A stretch of DNA of 64,000 bases from Paratrimastix pyriformis (lineage: Eukaryota > Preaxostyla > Paratrimastigidae), in assembly GCA_027972325.1 (NCBI GenBank), contig JAPMOS010000028.1:248001-312000 (forward strand). Direction: 5' to 3'. How positions within the stretch are numbered: the first letter of the stretch is position 1; each line of letters begins with the position of its first letter. The notes beneath the pieces are model-generated. The model was not told where the DNA came from, made no database searches, and was given only the letters and a program-made list of their open reading frames with translations. The translations under genes and the position numbers were made by a program. Shown here piece by piece: positions 1-16,134 of this stretch.

Positions 1-951
1 CAGACTGATGCAGAACGCCCAGGGCAGGTCTGAGTTCGCCATCACGTTCGATGGTGTGATTCGTGATCTAATGCAAAACAAGTGAAGGCGAGACGGCAGC
101 TGCAGATGGCAGACCAAGACCGAGGCCTGGCAGGCTTGAGCCACGCGGCGCAGGGCAGTGGCTGTACACAGGTCGAACAGATCAGGCATCCTTTCGATCG
201 CATCGTCACAGGAGACAGACCGATTCGGGACAGGATCACATAGCCGCTCTCCCCTTCGAGACACGAGGCCAGCACCCCGCCGATGCTCTGCGGGGAAGGC
301 AAAATGCCGTGGTGCCAACATGAAAGTGCCAACGCACGACACCCAACACGGTGGGCGGCTCTTTTTTTGCCGCAGACTGACCTCGACGCAGACCAGTCGG
401 CAGGGCTCCGCTTTCGCCGCGACGATCTGCAGAGACTCGAGGACCTCGGAGTGGTCGACGGCTTGGAAACTGAGAACTCGGCGGAGGAGCTGGATTTCTT
501 CGGGGCCGCGAAGCAGCCCTCGAAGCCTGGGAAGGGGGAGCATCGTGGGGCTGATATACGCGACCGTGGCCGATGGGTCCCCACGCAAAAGACAGAGCAT
601 GGCGGAGAGGAGGATCTGGGTTTTACCCGAGGCGGGCGGGCCCACCAATTCGGTTACTTCGGAAGTAGCGAAGCCCCCACCCAAAAGGTCATCAAGGGCC
701 GAGACTCCGGTCGAGATGACCGGGGTCACAGAAACCTTATGGCAAAGATCACTCGCGTCTGCAACCTGAGCGAGAAGAGGTGCCAATTCACCCTGGAGGT
801 TCCTCAGGGCTTCGATTGAAAGAGATAACTTGCTGAGAATTTCAGAGTTGGAGCCATCCAGGAGCAAAAACTGTTCGACCGAGTAGAGACCGAGATTTGC
901 ACAGCTTGCCAGAAGTTCAGGTTGGAAACCATCGATCAGCGAGAGGAGCAT
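1..951 (-). CDS. RAD51D: RAD51D-like recombinase (RAD51 paralogue), 3' end outside the window
   Basis: RecA/RAD51-family ATPase acting in homologous recombination, in animals as part of the BCDX2 paralogue complex. The first ATG (951) follows an in-frame stop. An N-terminal helical domain of about 80 residues leads to STGVSALDDLLGGGF and then EVTELVGPPASGKTQ, which holds the Walker A motif GPPASGKT (near 619-642). The Walker B strand RLVCVE/SIGGVLAS is split by an intron at 381-288 (GTCAGT..GCAG). After one more intron the protein reads VLITNHTIERDGELRPALG. The TNH strand followed by LRPALG is characteristic of RAD51D rather than RAD51, XRCC2 or XRCC3. Splicing between about 230 and 180 is not certain. 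The terminal exon lies left of the window. It is divergent from CIAO2B across 120 bp. Confidence 0.86.
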   Translation of the reverse strand, partial: MLLSLIDGFQPELLASCANLGLYSVEQFLLLDGSNSEILSKLSLSIEALRNLQGELAPLLAQVADASDLCHKVSVTPVISTGVSALDDLLGGGFATSEVTELVGPPASGKTQILLSAMLCLLRGDPSATVAYISPTMLPLPRLRGLLRGPEEIQLLRRVLSFQAVDHSEVLESLQIVAAKAEPCRLVCVEVSLRQKKSRPPCWVSCVGTFMLAPRHFAFPAEHRRGAGLVSRRGERLCDPVPNRSVSCDDAIERMPDLFDLCTATALRRVAQACQASVLVCHLQLPSRLHLFCIRSRITPSNVMANSDLPWAFCISL

Positions 952-1071
952 CCAATCAACACCAAAACTTCAGTATTCTCGCCTGGCAAAAGATCAGGCG
1001 AACTGCCTGCGGAGAGATCGCGGATCCCACGATTTGCCGATAACACCTGCTGGTTCAGTTGACTGTTCAGG
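952..1071. promoter_or_regulatory. Compact bidirectional spacer RAD51D/CIAO2B
   Basis: Only 120 bp separate the two divergent start codons, so both promoters and 5' UTRs must share this segment. It is less GC-rich than the 3' parts of neighbouring long genes. I see no clear TATA box. Its role is inferred from position only. Confidence 0.5.
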
Positions 1072-1712
1072 ATGAGCGATTCGGCGGCCGATCCGACTGT
1101 TCTCCCACAGCCTCCAAAGAATCCACTTGGTCAGGAGCTCGACCCTAAGGAAGTTTTTGGTCTATATTCCTCCAGTTTCCGTCTTCACCTTCACGACCAT
1201 CACCGCTGCAGACCTCATTCGAGGAATTCATGACCCTGAATATCCCAACACACTCGAAGAACTCAATATCGTGAAACCGGAATTCATTAAGGTGAACAAT
1301 CAGAGGCGTTGCATCACCATCCAATTCACTCCCACAATTCCACATTGTACCATGTGCATGTTGATTGGCCTTTGCATCAAGACGAGACTGGATCGGTCGT
1401 TGCCCATGAAGTACAAGGTCTGCGGTGATGAAACCGATTCTCCTTTCACACGTTTGTAGAGCCACATCTTCATCACCCCGGGCACCCACGAAGACGCCGA
1501 TGCTGGTCTGTCGAACAAATCACCTCCGTCACACGTGTTTCCTTCCAGTCAACAAACAGCTCGATGATAAGGAACGTGTGGCTGCTGCCCTGGAGAATCC
1601 CCGCCTCCGGCAAGTTGTCGACAAGTCCCTGATTTACTGTGACGCACCTGAGGGCGCCCCAGCGAAGCCCGCTGCCGAGGCCGAGCCGAAATCCGAGGCC
1701 CCTGCCTCCTGA
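1072..1712 (+). CDS. CIAO2B: MIP18-family cytosolic iron-sulfur assembly factor
   Basis: CIAO2B/FAM96B (yeast Cia2) is a subunit of the CIA targeting complex, which delivers Fe-S clusters to nuclear and cytosolic proteins. There are four exons: 1072-1159, 1212-1417, 1460-1505 and 1549-1712. Spliced, the protein reads MSDSAADPTV... then DLIRGIHDPEYPNTLEELN, FTPTIPHCTMCMLIGL with the family's reactive cysteine, ITPGTHEDADAVNKQLDDKE and RVAAALENPRL. This matches MIP18 proteins end to end, with an acidic Ala/Glu-rich tail added. All three introns are 42-52 nt and start GTCTAT, GTCTGC and GTCTGT, so they anchor the unusual splice-donor consensus of the window. Many clients of this pathway are DNA-repair enzymes, which fits its neighbour RAD51D only loosely. 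Confidence 0.95.
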
Positions 1713-2279
1713 AAATGCCGGCCGTTTTCTTCGTCTTTCCGCTTCGTCTCGCTTTCCCCTCTTTTCTTCCACACACACTCCCACCCACGCCTCGCGCCCG
1801 TGTCTCAGCAAGGCACCGAGAAGAGAAAGCTCCCGCAGCCCCGGGCCGGTGGGATGGGAAGAGCAGGGGTGTCGCCACAATCGGCCATGGCTGGGGCGGA
1901 AACTGTGGGCAAGCCACCTCGGGTGGTCTTTTGCCCCAAGAACCCGCCATGATGCGGGAGCGTGCCGGTGGAGGACTGGCGCCTGTTGTTGCCCAGCACC
2001 CCTACCACCCGCGCCCGCCATCCACCGACCGACGCCGTGTCGCCGCCCCGCGGACTCTTCTTCGTCTCGTCTTGTTCTTGTCTCGTCTCGTCTCGTTCAC
2101 TTCGCTGCGGCGGGTGGTAGGGGTGGGTGGTCGGGGTGGGAAGGGGAGGTAGGGGTGGTAGGAGGTGGGTGATGTGGGTCAACAGGGAGGCGCCCGTTGC
2201 CGGCCGCCAGGGTCACGGTGGTGGTGGAGGCCGAGTGGGGGTACCCGGGCACCATTGCGTGCGATCGAGCCCGTCCTGG

Positions 2280-2313
<34 letters not shown>

Positions 2314-2633
2314 TGAGGGGCGGCGCATGCTTGCTCTTGGTGGTTGTGTTGCAGTTGGTGGCTGTTGGTGGCTGTTGGTGGTGGTGGTGGCCGCGGTGTA
2401 GTGGGTGGTGTCGCTGCATACGTCGCGCACGCAGCAAGGGCAACCAGAAGAAAACCGACCACCCTTCTTGCGCAAAAAAACAACTCGTTTTCATCCAGAC
2501 GGGTTCCCTTGGATTTCAGCCGGGCCATGCTTCGTTCCAGCAACAGGTCCTTCCACAGCTTGTGCATCCTTCGGTTTTTCTAGTGCTTTGGCCTCCTCCC
2601 TCGTCGACAGCAGCCAACTCTCGAATTTTCGTG
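1713..2633. other. Low-complexity spacer
   Basis: No gene could be assigned here. It holds pyrimidine-rich DNA, GTGG/GGTGG runs and a 32-nt G tract (2281-2312). On the minus strand at 2567-2470 a short reading begins MHKLWKDLLLERSMARLKSK. It looks like an exon by composition, but I do not recognise the protein and could not connect it to other exons. Confidence 0.4.
2281..2312. repeat. 32-nt poly-G tract
   Basis: An uninterrupted run of G on the plus strand. It can form G-quadruplexes and is probably length-variable in assemblies. Confidence 0.95.
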
Positions 2634-2726
2634 GTATATGCGAAGAGCGCATCCCCGAAAAAAGTATGGGATCCGGAAGACTGCAGATCCAGGCCAAAAA
2701 AAACACCAACACCCAAAGAATCGGCA

Positions 2727-2730
2727 AAAG
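2727..2730 (-). terminator. Pol III terminator of tRNA-Cys copy 1
   Basis: TTTT on the minus strand, 3 nt beyond the tRNA 3' end. It is conserved in copy 2. Confidence 0.6.
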
Positions 2731-2733
2731 GTA

Positions 2734-2805
2734 AGCGACCTACCGGAATCGAACCGGTGACCTGAAGATCTGCAGTCTTCCGCTCTGCTACTGAGCTAAA
2801 GTCGC
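2734..2805 (-). tRNA. trnC-GCA: tRNA-Cys (GCA), copy 1
   Basis: The cloverleaf folds fully: acceptor GCGACTT/AGGTCGC, D-arm GCTC/GAGC, anticodon arm GAAGA-CTGCAGA-TCTTC giving anticodon GCA, and T-arm ACCGG-TTCGATT-CCGGT. The discriminator is U73, as expected for tRNA-Cys. It has no intron and CCA is not encoded. The sequence is identical to copy 2 at 10621-10692. This copy lies between genes, downstream of the minus-strand LRR gene. Confidence 0.95.
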
Positions 2806-3127
2806 TTCTTGCGAGTTCACTGGACCCCGCCCCAACGCCCCCGGCGCCCCCCGCCAATTCGCTGCGGCGGCGGGCCCCCTCTTCCCCCCGCACCACCACC
2901 CACCCACCACCACCCACGCACCACCCACGCACCCACGCACCACGCAGCACCACCTTGTTGTCGCCGCGAAGATGATGGCCGAAGTGACGCGGCGGCGGCA
3001 AGTGCCGCCCAGTCATCAACATGCACGACCCCGCCAAGATTGGCACCACCACACCGCCGCCAGAAGGTTTCGTTTTGTTTTGGCTCCTCCCCAACAACAC
3101 ACCACCACCACTCTTCCCATCTTTCCA

Positions 3128-3205
3128 GCTTGCCAAGAAGACCACCACCCCGGCCGCCCCAGCCGATCTTTGGGAGCGCCTCCCGCCCGAACTCATCTCC
3201 AATCG
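3128..3205 (+). pseudogene. F-box-like exon fragment
   Basis: The plus strand reads APADLWERLPPELISNRW, which resembles the start of an F-box (LPPEL core). It is followed at once by a G tract and low-complexity DNA. It could be the first exon of an F-box/LRR gene whose LRR part is the plus-strand segment at 4560-4890, but I could not bridge the two. A degenerate fragment is equally possible. Confidence 0.35.
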
Positions 3206-3327
3206 CTGGTTGGGGGGGGGGGGGGGGGTTACTGGTGGGCAGCCCATCGGGGCGGCGACGTTCTCCGTGCATCCCTTCTGTCACAAGGGCCGGTCTCGGG
3301 GCCCAACTGCACCCCCCTGGGGCCATC

Positions 3328-3755
3328 CTACAGGAAGCGGAGCCGGCCGTTGCTCCTTTGGCGGAGGGACTGCTCCTCCTCGGGCCCAAGGACGCCGCTG
3401 GGGAGAACCAGCTGGGGAGACGGGTTCGCAGCCAACGGGGGAAGATGGCCAGATGAGCCGTGGATGGCGGCGGGACGGGATGAGGAGGAGGGGAGAGGAG
3501 AGGGGAGGACCATCTGCCTCCTCCTCTCTCCTCTTCACCCCACTCCACCCACCCACCCCCGCACCCCGGACGGCCGGAGGCTGGGTGGCCAGGGACGATG
3601 CCCAGACCGACCTTTGTGATGGTGCTGTTCTGGGTCAGGGCAGCTGCGAGGGCACGCGCCACCTCGTCGCCAATCCTGTTCTGGTTGAGGTAGAGCTGCG
3701 TGGTGATCCGGCGGTGGGCCCACACCATCGTCCGGGGGGGGGGGGGGAGAGAGGC

Positions 3756-3786
<31 letters not shown>

Positions 3787-4330
3787 GAGGAGGAGGGGCA
3801 GGAGATGAGCATTCGAGCGGAACCTGCCGGACCTCACTGACGTCGCGGGTTCAACACCGTCCTCCACCCCCACAGCCGGACCTGGGCCCACCATCCGACC
3901 ACGCACCCCCCGCCCTCTCTCGTGCATGGGCCGTGTGCATGGGCCGTGTGCATGGGCCGTGTGCATGGGCCGCATCGCATGCGTCTCGAGGGGGCTTGCA
4001 TGAAAGCCAGCCACTCGCACCCTGCGCCACCTGCCGGTTTTGGTGCCCCACCCCACGGAGGACACCGTGCGCAACCATCAGCGCCGGTCCCCTTGAGCCC
4101 CCACCGCCCTTCCCGGGCCGCCATCCCTGCGCAGCTCGTGCCCGCGCCCCACTCGCAAATGCGAATGGTGTGCATGCCGGTGCCGATGGCCATGCCGATG
4201 GGGGCCCACACAGACCGAGCGGAGGGTGCTGTTCTGGGGCAGGGCGGACGCGATGGCACGCGCCCCATCGGTGTCAAACTGGTTCTGGTGGAGGTAGAGC
4301 TGGGGGGACAAGGACGAGGAGGGTGGAGGG
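3328..4330 (-). CDS. Ribonuclease-inhibitor-type leucine-rich-repeat protein (partial model)
   Basis: Three minus-strand exons can be recognised. Near 4220-4310 is LYLHQNQFDTDGARAIASAL followed by PQNSTL. Near 3620-3715 is LYLNQNRIGDEVARALAAAL followed by TQNSTI. Near 3328-3415 is the C-terminal exon LVLPSGVLGPEEEQSLRQRS, ending in a stop. Each of the first two exons is one RI-type LRR of about 28 residues, so this is a one-exon-per-repeat gene as in NLR and RNH1-like proteins. The N-terminus was not found and no effector domain is visible. Introns hold a G-rich run and a short tandem GTGCATGGGCC repeat near 3925-3975. Confidence 0.55.
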
Positions 4331-4559
4331 TGGGGAGGGTGGGAGGGTGGGGAGGGTGGGAGGTGGGGAGGGTGGGAGGGGGGAGCGACCATCAAGAGGA
4401 GAGGGGGGGAGGGGGGGAGGGAGGGAGGGATAAAGGAGGAGGAGGAGGAGGATAACGGGGAGGACGGTGCTGATGGGCGCATGCCCCAGGCAGATGCTGA
4501 TGGGCGCATGCCCCACAGGTTGCAGGCAGAGGCAACGATCACGCCGGTGAATCCATGTG

Positions 4560-4890
4560 GACCTGGCTGGCTGCCTGGAGCTGCGAAAACTGACTTGCGC
4601 TCGTGCCTTGCCTCAATCTCTGAGCTGCGGGAGCTGCACCTGTATGGGGTCTCTTGCCCTCAGTCGCTTGCCTGCCCCCAGCTGCGGAAACTGACGGTCT
4701 CCGAGGGATCCGGCGACCTGTCGCTTGGCTGCCCCCAGCTGCGGACGCTCCGATTGGAGGAGTATTCCGGCGAGGCCAAGGTGGAGCTGGCCTGCCCGCT
4801 GCTGGAGGGGATGTGGGGCATCGAGCACCCGAACCGCCAGCTCCGGTACGCCCTGCCCGCCCCCAACGCATACAGGAGGGCGAGGAGGAG
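4560..4890 (+). CDS. LRR segment of a plus-strand protein (partial)
   Basis: The open stretch reads LRSCLASISELRELHLYG, LACPQLRKLTVSEG, LGCPQLRTLRLEEY and LACPLLEGMWGIEH. This is a CPxLRxL cysteine-containing LRR pattern, different from the RI-type repeats on the opposite strand. No start codon, stop or partner exons were defined, so it may be a gene fragment. The surrounding DNA is GA-rich low complexity. Confidence 0.45.
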
Positions 4891-5453
4891 GAGGAGGAGG
4901 ATGGCCGGTGGGCGCAATGTGTGGATGAGGAGGAGGATGAGGAGGAGGAACACGACTCCTGGTGAGGCCAGTAACGGTCGATCGATGAGCGCTGAATGCC
5001 TCCCCTCCCCCCCTCCCTCCCCCCCCGCCACCATTCGGGTTGTCTGATGCCACAAGCGGAAACCGACCTCATCTCGATCTCGGGAGCGGAGCGTTCGTGA
5101 ATCAGGTTCCGGGTGGACCGAGAGGGGGGGGTGACCGGGAGGGGTGGGAGATGAACCGCGGACTGCTTCTCATCGCCTTGACCCAGATGCCGCCGCTCCC
5201 ACGTCTTTGCGAGGTGGGCGGGCCACCGTTTGGCCCTGGGCAATTTGTTCATGGGAGATCTGATCATTCAATTACAGCAGCAGTCGGTGATGGCCTTCCG
5301 TATGGAGTGCGTTTGCATGCCGACGTCTTCGTGTTCGTTTTGGCATGCAATTCGGTGACGCCAACGTTTCACAACGTCGATCCCGGGGCATGCGGCTCCA
5401 TCCTTTTGGGGTCTCTCGGCTCTTCCTCTTCCTCTCAGGCGCCACCTGCATCG
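4891..5453. other. Spacer upstream of GTF3C3
   Basis: GAGGAG repeats (4873-4955) and C-rich tracts, becoming less GC-rich from about 5230 towards the GTF3C3 start. No gene seen. Confidence 0.5.
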
Positions 5454-12105
<6,652 letters not shown>

Positions 12106-12660
12106 GGCAGCTGCCGCCCCGCCGCCACCCGACCGACCGACCGGCCGGCCGGCCCGCACCACCAGGCCAGAGACGGACTGCCAGCCAGATCCACCCGTGG
12201 TCCCACCACCACCACCCCCTGGCCACGTCAACCATGGCGAGCCGGCATGGTGAGGGCCGCTTCTGGTGCTGCTGGCTCGCCAACGGAAGCCCCCCCCCCC
12301 CCCCCCCCCCACGGCACCCCAAACACAAGGCCAGGGGCGGGCAGACCGAGCGCCCCTCGAAGCTTCTTGTCTCTGGAAATCCCAACGGCCGTGAAAAGCA
12401 CGTGATCCCCACGAACAAAGAACGGCCCCCTCTCCCACACAGCGCAAAAACGAAAGCCAAACGAAAAGAAGGGGCGACCCACACGAAGAGAAGGGGCGAG
12501 GGCGGGAAGGGAAGGGGGAAGGGGAAGGGAAGGGAAGGGAAGGGAAGGGAAGGGAAGGGAAGGGAAGGGGAGGGGAGGGGAGGGAAGGGGAAGCCAAAAC
12601 TGGAAAGGAGAAGAAGTTGGGAAGAACACGACAAAAGAAAGCGGATCGTGCAGCCCTTCC
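12106..12660. other. Convergent 3' spacer GTF3C3/LINS1
   Basis: Non-coding between two convergent stop codons. It contains a C tract (about 12294-12310) and a GGGAA/GGGGA array (about 12497-12592). No gene seen. Confidence 0.7.
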
Positions 12661-14970
12661 TCAGCCCTGTGCGACGGCGAGCAGCCTCCGGATGAGCGGC
12701 TCGGGGTTGTACGGGAAGGCGCCTGCCCCGTGGAGGCGGCGAAGCCGCTTGGCCACCTTTTGGAGGCAGCCCTGGACCTGCTGGGCGAGGGGAGAGAGAG
12801 AGAGCTCGCCGCCCTGGCCGGGGCTGCCTCGGTCGGCTTCCTCGCCCTCCTCGTCTTCTTCGTCCTCGTCCTCGTCCTCCTCGTCGCTTCCGCGGCTTCC
12901 CCGGGGCGGGAGCGGGATGATATGCGGACAGCGGGCCGAGCCGAGAGCGGCGCAGGTTGGGGCGAGCCACCCCTTGTTGCTTTCCAGCACCCGGAGGACT
13001 CTGCATGAACATGAACCGAGAGGTGCGCGTGAATTGGTTGTCAACGCACCGTGAGCCGGCAGACCGGGCAAGATACAAGAGGAGGCCGCTCTCGGGGCAG
13101 ATGAGCAGGTCAAGAAGAAGAGGCACCTCGAACCGCAGAAGCCCCAAGAGCGAGACAAAGACACGACCTGGGCTCAAAAGCCCATCGACAAGTCGTCCGG
13201 CTGTCGCAATCAAGGCGGGTGGACGCAAAATCTGCGAACAAGGGAGGGATCCGATAAAAATGTGCTCGATGCAGGGATCGAACCTGCGACCGTTGCCTTA
13301 TTAGAGCAACGCTCTACCGACTGAGCTAATCGAGCGATGAGTATTACAGACCAGGGGCATCTGGCAAACATCGTATAAGTTCAGCAGATCGCTGCACCAG
13401 CTGACGAGCAGGTTGTCCTGATCCCCGAAGAGGCTCACGAGGTGCAAGGCAACGAATGGATCCCGAAGGATCTCTGCAAGTGCGCGATGAGAATGTCGTG
13501 CAGAAGCGATTGGAGGAAGAGAAACGGGGGCAGACCCTGGAAGTCGGGCAGGTGGGGCTCCCACTCGGCCATCTCACGCATGGCGGCCTCCACACGGGCG
13601 TCATCCTCGACCCCGACGCTGCTGCCCACGCCGACCCCGACGCTTCCGCCGCCATCGTTGACCCCTTCGTCGGCCCTTCTTCGCTTCCTCCGCGCATCGA
13701 GCGGGTCGCCATCCGACCTCGGGGCCATGCGGATCCCGGGATGGGAGAATAGCCGCCGCATCAGCGTCAGGGCCCCACAGGCGGCCATCAAGGCGAAAGG
13801 GACCAGGGTTGGATCGGCCTGCAACCGGCCGGTGCCTTTCAGCTGGGGCCGGAAGAAGGTCGCGAATCCGTGCCCGGCAAACGACAAGGTCGCTTGCGGG
13901 TCTCCACCGGCCGCCTCAGCAGCAACGCGCGGACAGCGGAGGGGAAAGTGGCGGGGCGTGTGCAAGGGCGCATGCTGCTCTGGATGCGCGCAAAGACACT
14001 GCCGAAAAGGCGCACCGGCGAGGAGCCCGTGCTGGAACGGGGTCAGCCCGGAGGTCGCTTCCAGGGGGGTCTGCAAAGGTTCGGCATCATCTTCTTCGTA
14101 TTCCTCGGCCAGCATTCCCAGGGCACCCTTCTCAGCATCTTCGGACGGGATCTCGCCTGATGGGGAAGGAGGCGATGGGCATGGGCCCAAGACCGTGGGC
14201 AAAACCGCTGGACCCCAGAGCCCGACGCGGAGCAGCCGAAGACCAGCGGTGGCGAGACGCAGCGCCTCGCCGGTGGGGATGAGCGTCTCCGAGAGCCGCA
14301 TGAGGTGCAAGGCCAACTTGAGCAGCTTTCGGTAGCCATAAGAGACCAACCCCGAAGAGACGCCGGGCCACACAGAGGCAGTCCACACCTGAAAAGCGAC
14401 CCCAGGAAGTGAGGCGATGAGCGAGCAATACCGGCAAGAGCAGACCGGGCTTTTCATCAATCGGGTACACCATCGCATGACCACACGAACACTGGCTCTC
14501 ATTTGCGAAGCAGTAGGCGGAGAAGAATTTCGCGAGGTGAGCTTGATGGCCTTGGTCAGGCGAATCAGGACCCCCTCGAAGGTCAGCAGCCCATGGCACT
14601 CCCGGAGCGAGGGGAGTGCGGGCAGCAATTCGGCTGTCGAGAGGAACGGGAGCAACCATACGTGAACCAACTTGTGAACGATGGCAGCGACGGAGGCCTG
14701 GTCCGCATCAGGGAGAGGGCGATCGGGTTCGTCGTCAGGAGACGAAAGAGTCTCCAGAGCCCAACCTACACGGACGGGCAGAGGTGAAGCGAAGATCCGA
14801 AAACTCCGCCGACCAAGAAATAGATAAAGAAAATTCAGCCTCTCGACAGAATATGCCGCCCACGGTGGCCGAGATGAATCCCCGGAAAGGGGAAATAACA
14901 TTTGGAAAAAGGATTCATTGGTAAACTGGGTGGCGCATGTGAAAGCAGCTCGACAAGCGGCATATGACAC
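12661..14970 (-). CDS. LINS1: Lines homologue (LINS1 family)
   Basis: Lines-family protein. In flies lines acts in the nucleus in Wingless/Hedgehog signalling; its molecular function is poorly known. The large first exon (about 14970 to 13352) contains helical segments and a divergent, RRRADEG-containing acidic/basic linker. It ends LVSLFGDQDNLLVSWCSDLL, the Lines-type FxDQDD motif. After the 120-nt tRNA-bearing intron (13351-13232), the protein continues VFVSLLGLLRFEVPLLLDLL and ICPESGLLLYLARSAG, matching human FLRFLRSVSFDHSILLDFLI. The last exon, with a Glu/Asp tract, ends LQKVAKRLRRLHGAGAFPYN, as in the human C-terminal FPYNPTALL. The start codon is uncertain, and small introns inside the long first open region cannot be ruled out. 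Confidence 0.82.
13256..13260 (-). terminator. Pol III terminator of tRNA-Ile
   Basis: TTTTT on the minus strand, 2 nt after the discriminator base of the intronic tRNA-Ile. Confidence 0.7.
13263..13335 (-). tRNA. trnI-AAU: tRNA-Ile (AAU), nested in a LINS1 intron
   Basis: Acceptor GCTCGAT/ATCGAGC, D-arm GCTC/GAGC, anticodon loop CTAATAA (anticodon AAT, read as IAU), T-arm GCAGG-TTCGATC-CCTGC and discriminator A. It is in sense orientation inside the 120-nt LINS1 intron 13351-13232. Only 15 nt lie between the donor GTCTGT and the tRNA (13350-13336), and 31 nt follow the tRNA to the TTCGCAG acceptor. Confidence 0.96.
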
Positions 14971-15215
14971 CAGTATATCAGGCGAGTCGAATCCGAGGTT
15001 CTAGCCGGAAAGGACGGCGTGAAGAAATGGGGGCCGAGAATGAGCAGACTATGACTCGCGCAATTTCGTTCTGTGGGATTGATGTCGGGGATTTTTGGCA
15101 TCGATCTAGAAGAAGGAGCAGCTGGCGTCGGTCCGTCTGAGGGTCCAGGCTGCCCAACAATGATGGGTCCGTCTGCCTGCGATCGCGCCTGACTTTGCCT
15201 TGGTACACTAGTCTA
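14971..15215. promoter_or_regulatory. Divergent spacer LINS1/Snapin
   Basis: About 245 bp of mixed composition between opposite start codons. No recognised motif. Confidence 0.35.
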
Positions 15216-15723
15216 ATGCAGATGGAACGGGCAGCAGCACAACAACCAGCCGCAGCAGCAGCGCCAGCCTCACAACCATCTTCCGAGGCAGTGGAGAATT
15301 TTACACACGGAATCAGCTCGCTCTTGCTTCCTGTTCTTGAGACATGCAATGCCGACACGGCAGCCGTCTTCTCGAGCCAGGAACAACTTCTCCAGAAACT
15401 TAAGTTTCTCTCCACTCGTCTGTTAATTTTGAACCTCCCCTGCCACAATTTCCTTTCCAGAGATTGAAAAGCTCTCAGAAGTCAGGAAGATTCCTCCTCT
15501 CGCTCCCTACACAGAGAAGCTGAAGACTTGTCGAAAACGGATCACAGCAATATCCTCCGCTTTGGGAAATATTCAATCCCGAATTCAGCGGTCTGCAATT
15601 TGCACCGTGGGCTTGTTTCCTACAAGATCTTCCCCTCTCAGAATGCAAGCCACAGCTCGGGAGCGTCTGCCTGCTGCACATCCTCCGACTGTAGAGCCTG
15701 TCGTACTGCCGGCATCCCTTTGA
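15216..15723 (+). CDS. SNAPIN: Snapin-like BLOC-1/BORC subunit
   Basis: Small coiled-coil protein of the Snapin/Pallidin family, which works in BLOC-1 and BORC at endosomes and lysosomes and binds SNAREs. There are three exons, 15216-15417, 15461-15590 and 15642-15723, giving 137 residues, the usual family size (human 136). After an Ala/Gln-rich start come ISSLLLPVLETCNADTAAVF, SSQEQLLQKLKFLSTQIEKL and then LAPYTEKLKTCRKRITAISS and ALGNIQSRIQR. These line up with LDPYVKKLLNARRRVVLVNN and ILQNAQERLRRL of Snapin. Both introns start GTCTG. The tail is short and proline-rich. Confidence 0.85.
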
Positions 15724-16134
15724 ACAAAACACTCCAACAATCTCACTGCGCCTCCCTTTCTCCCTCTCGCCCGCCGTTCTCTTTTGATCCTCTTCGCGAC
15801 AAAAGCTGTATTGTGACCACTGTTCCTCTGTCCAGTGGGAAGTTGGGCGAGAATGGGCGCAGAACTCTCCCTCCAACCTCACACAAAGCTCAATTCAACT
15901 GGCACACCCCTCGCCAAACTCCCGCTCGCCAAACTCCCGCTCGCCAAACTCCCGCTCGCCAAACTCCCGCTCGCCAAACTCCCGCTCGCCAAACTCCCGC
16001 TCGCCAAACTCCCGCTCGCCACACCCACCCACCACCATCTTCCTTGTCTGGCGGACTCATTTATACGAGCCTGGACCCTGGACGTGAATGACGAAACGAG
16101 GGTGAAGAGGTGACCGTGGACAGCGGAGGTTCTG
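15724..16134. other. Spacer with 15-bp tandem repeat
   Basis: From 15911 to 16020 there are about eight copies of CTCGCCAAACTCCCG. The open frames across it (PLAKL or ARQTP repeats) only reflect the 15-bp period. The rest is unremarkable. Confidence 0.75.

Larger units (their letters stand above)
2634..3090 (-). repeat. Inverted duplicate of the tRNA-Cys segment (copy 1)
   Basis: Read on the minus strand, this segment matches plus-strand 10375-10796. The match is near-identical from 2634 to about 2895, which includes the tRNA and its flanks. It is diverged but recognisable up to about 3090. The left boundary is sharp: both copies match through ATACCAC (2634 here, 10796 there) and then differ completely. 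Confidence 0.9.

Noticed and set aside
158-819. Two plus-strand open frames of about 180-200 codons
   Set aside because: They are antisense to the well-supported RAD51D exons.
2470-2567. Minus-strand reading MHKLWKDLLLERSMARLKSK as a gene
   Set aside because: Exon-like composition, but no recognisable family, no connecting exons and a run into low-complexity DNA. Kept only as a note in the spacer entry.
13442-14335. 297-codon plus-strand open frame
   Set aside because: Antisense to the LINS1 first exon, with no homology and codon use dictated by the opposite strand.
15911-16020. Eight 15-bp repeats encoding PLAKL-type peptide repeats
   Set aside because: Every frame is open only because of the 15-bp period. 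No start, splice or homology support, and both flanking genes have clear ends.
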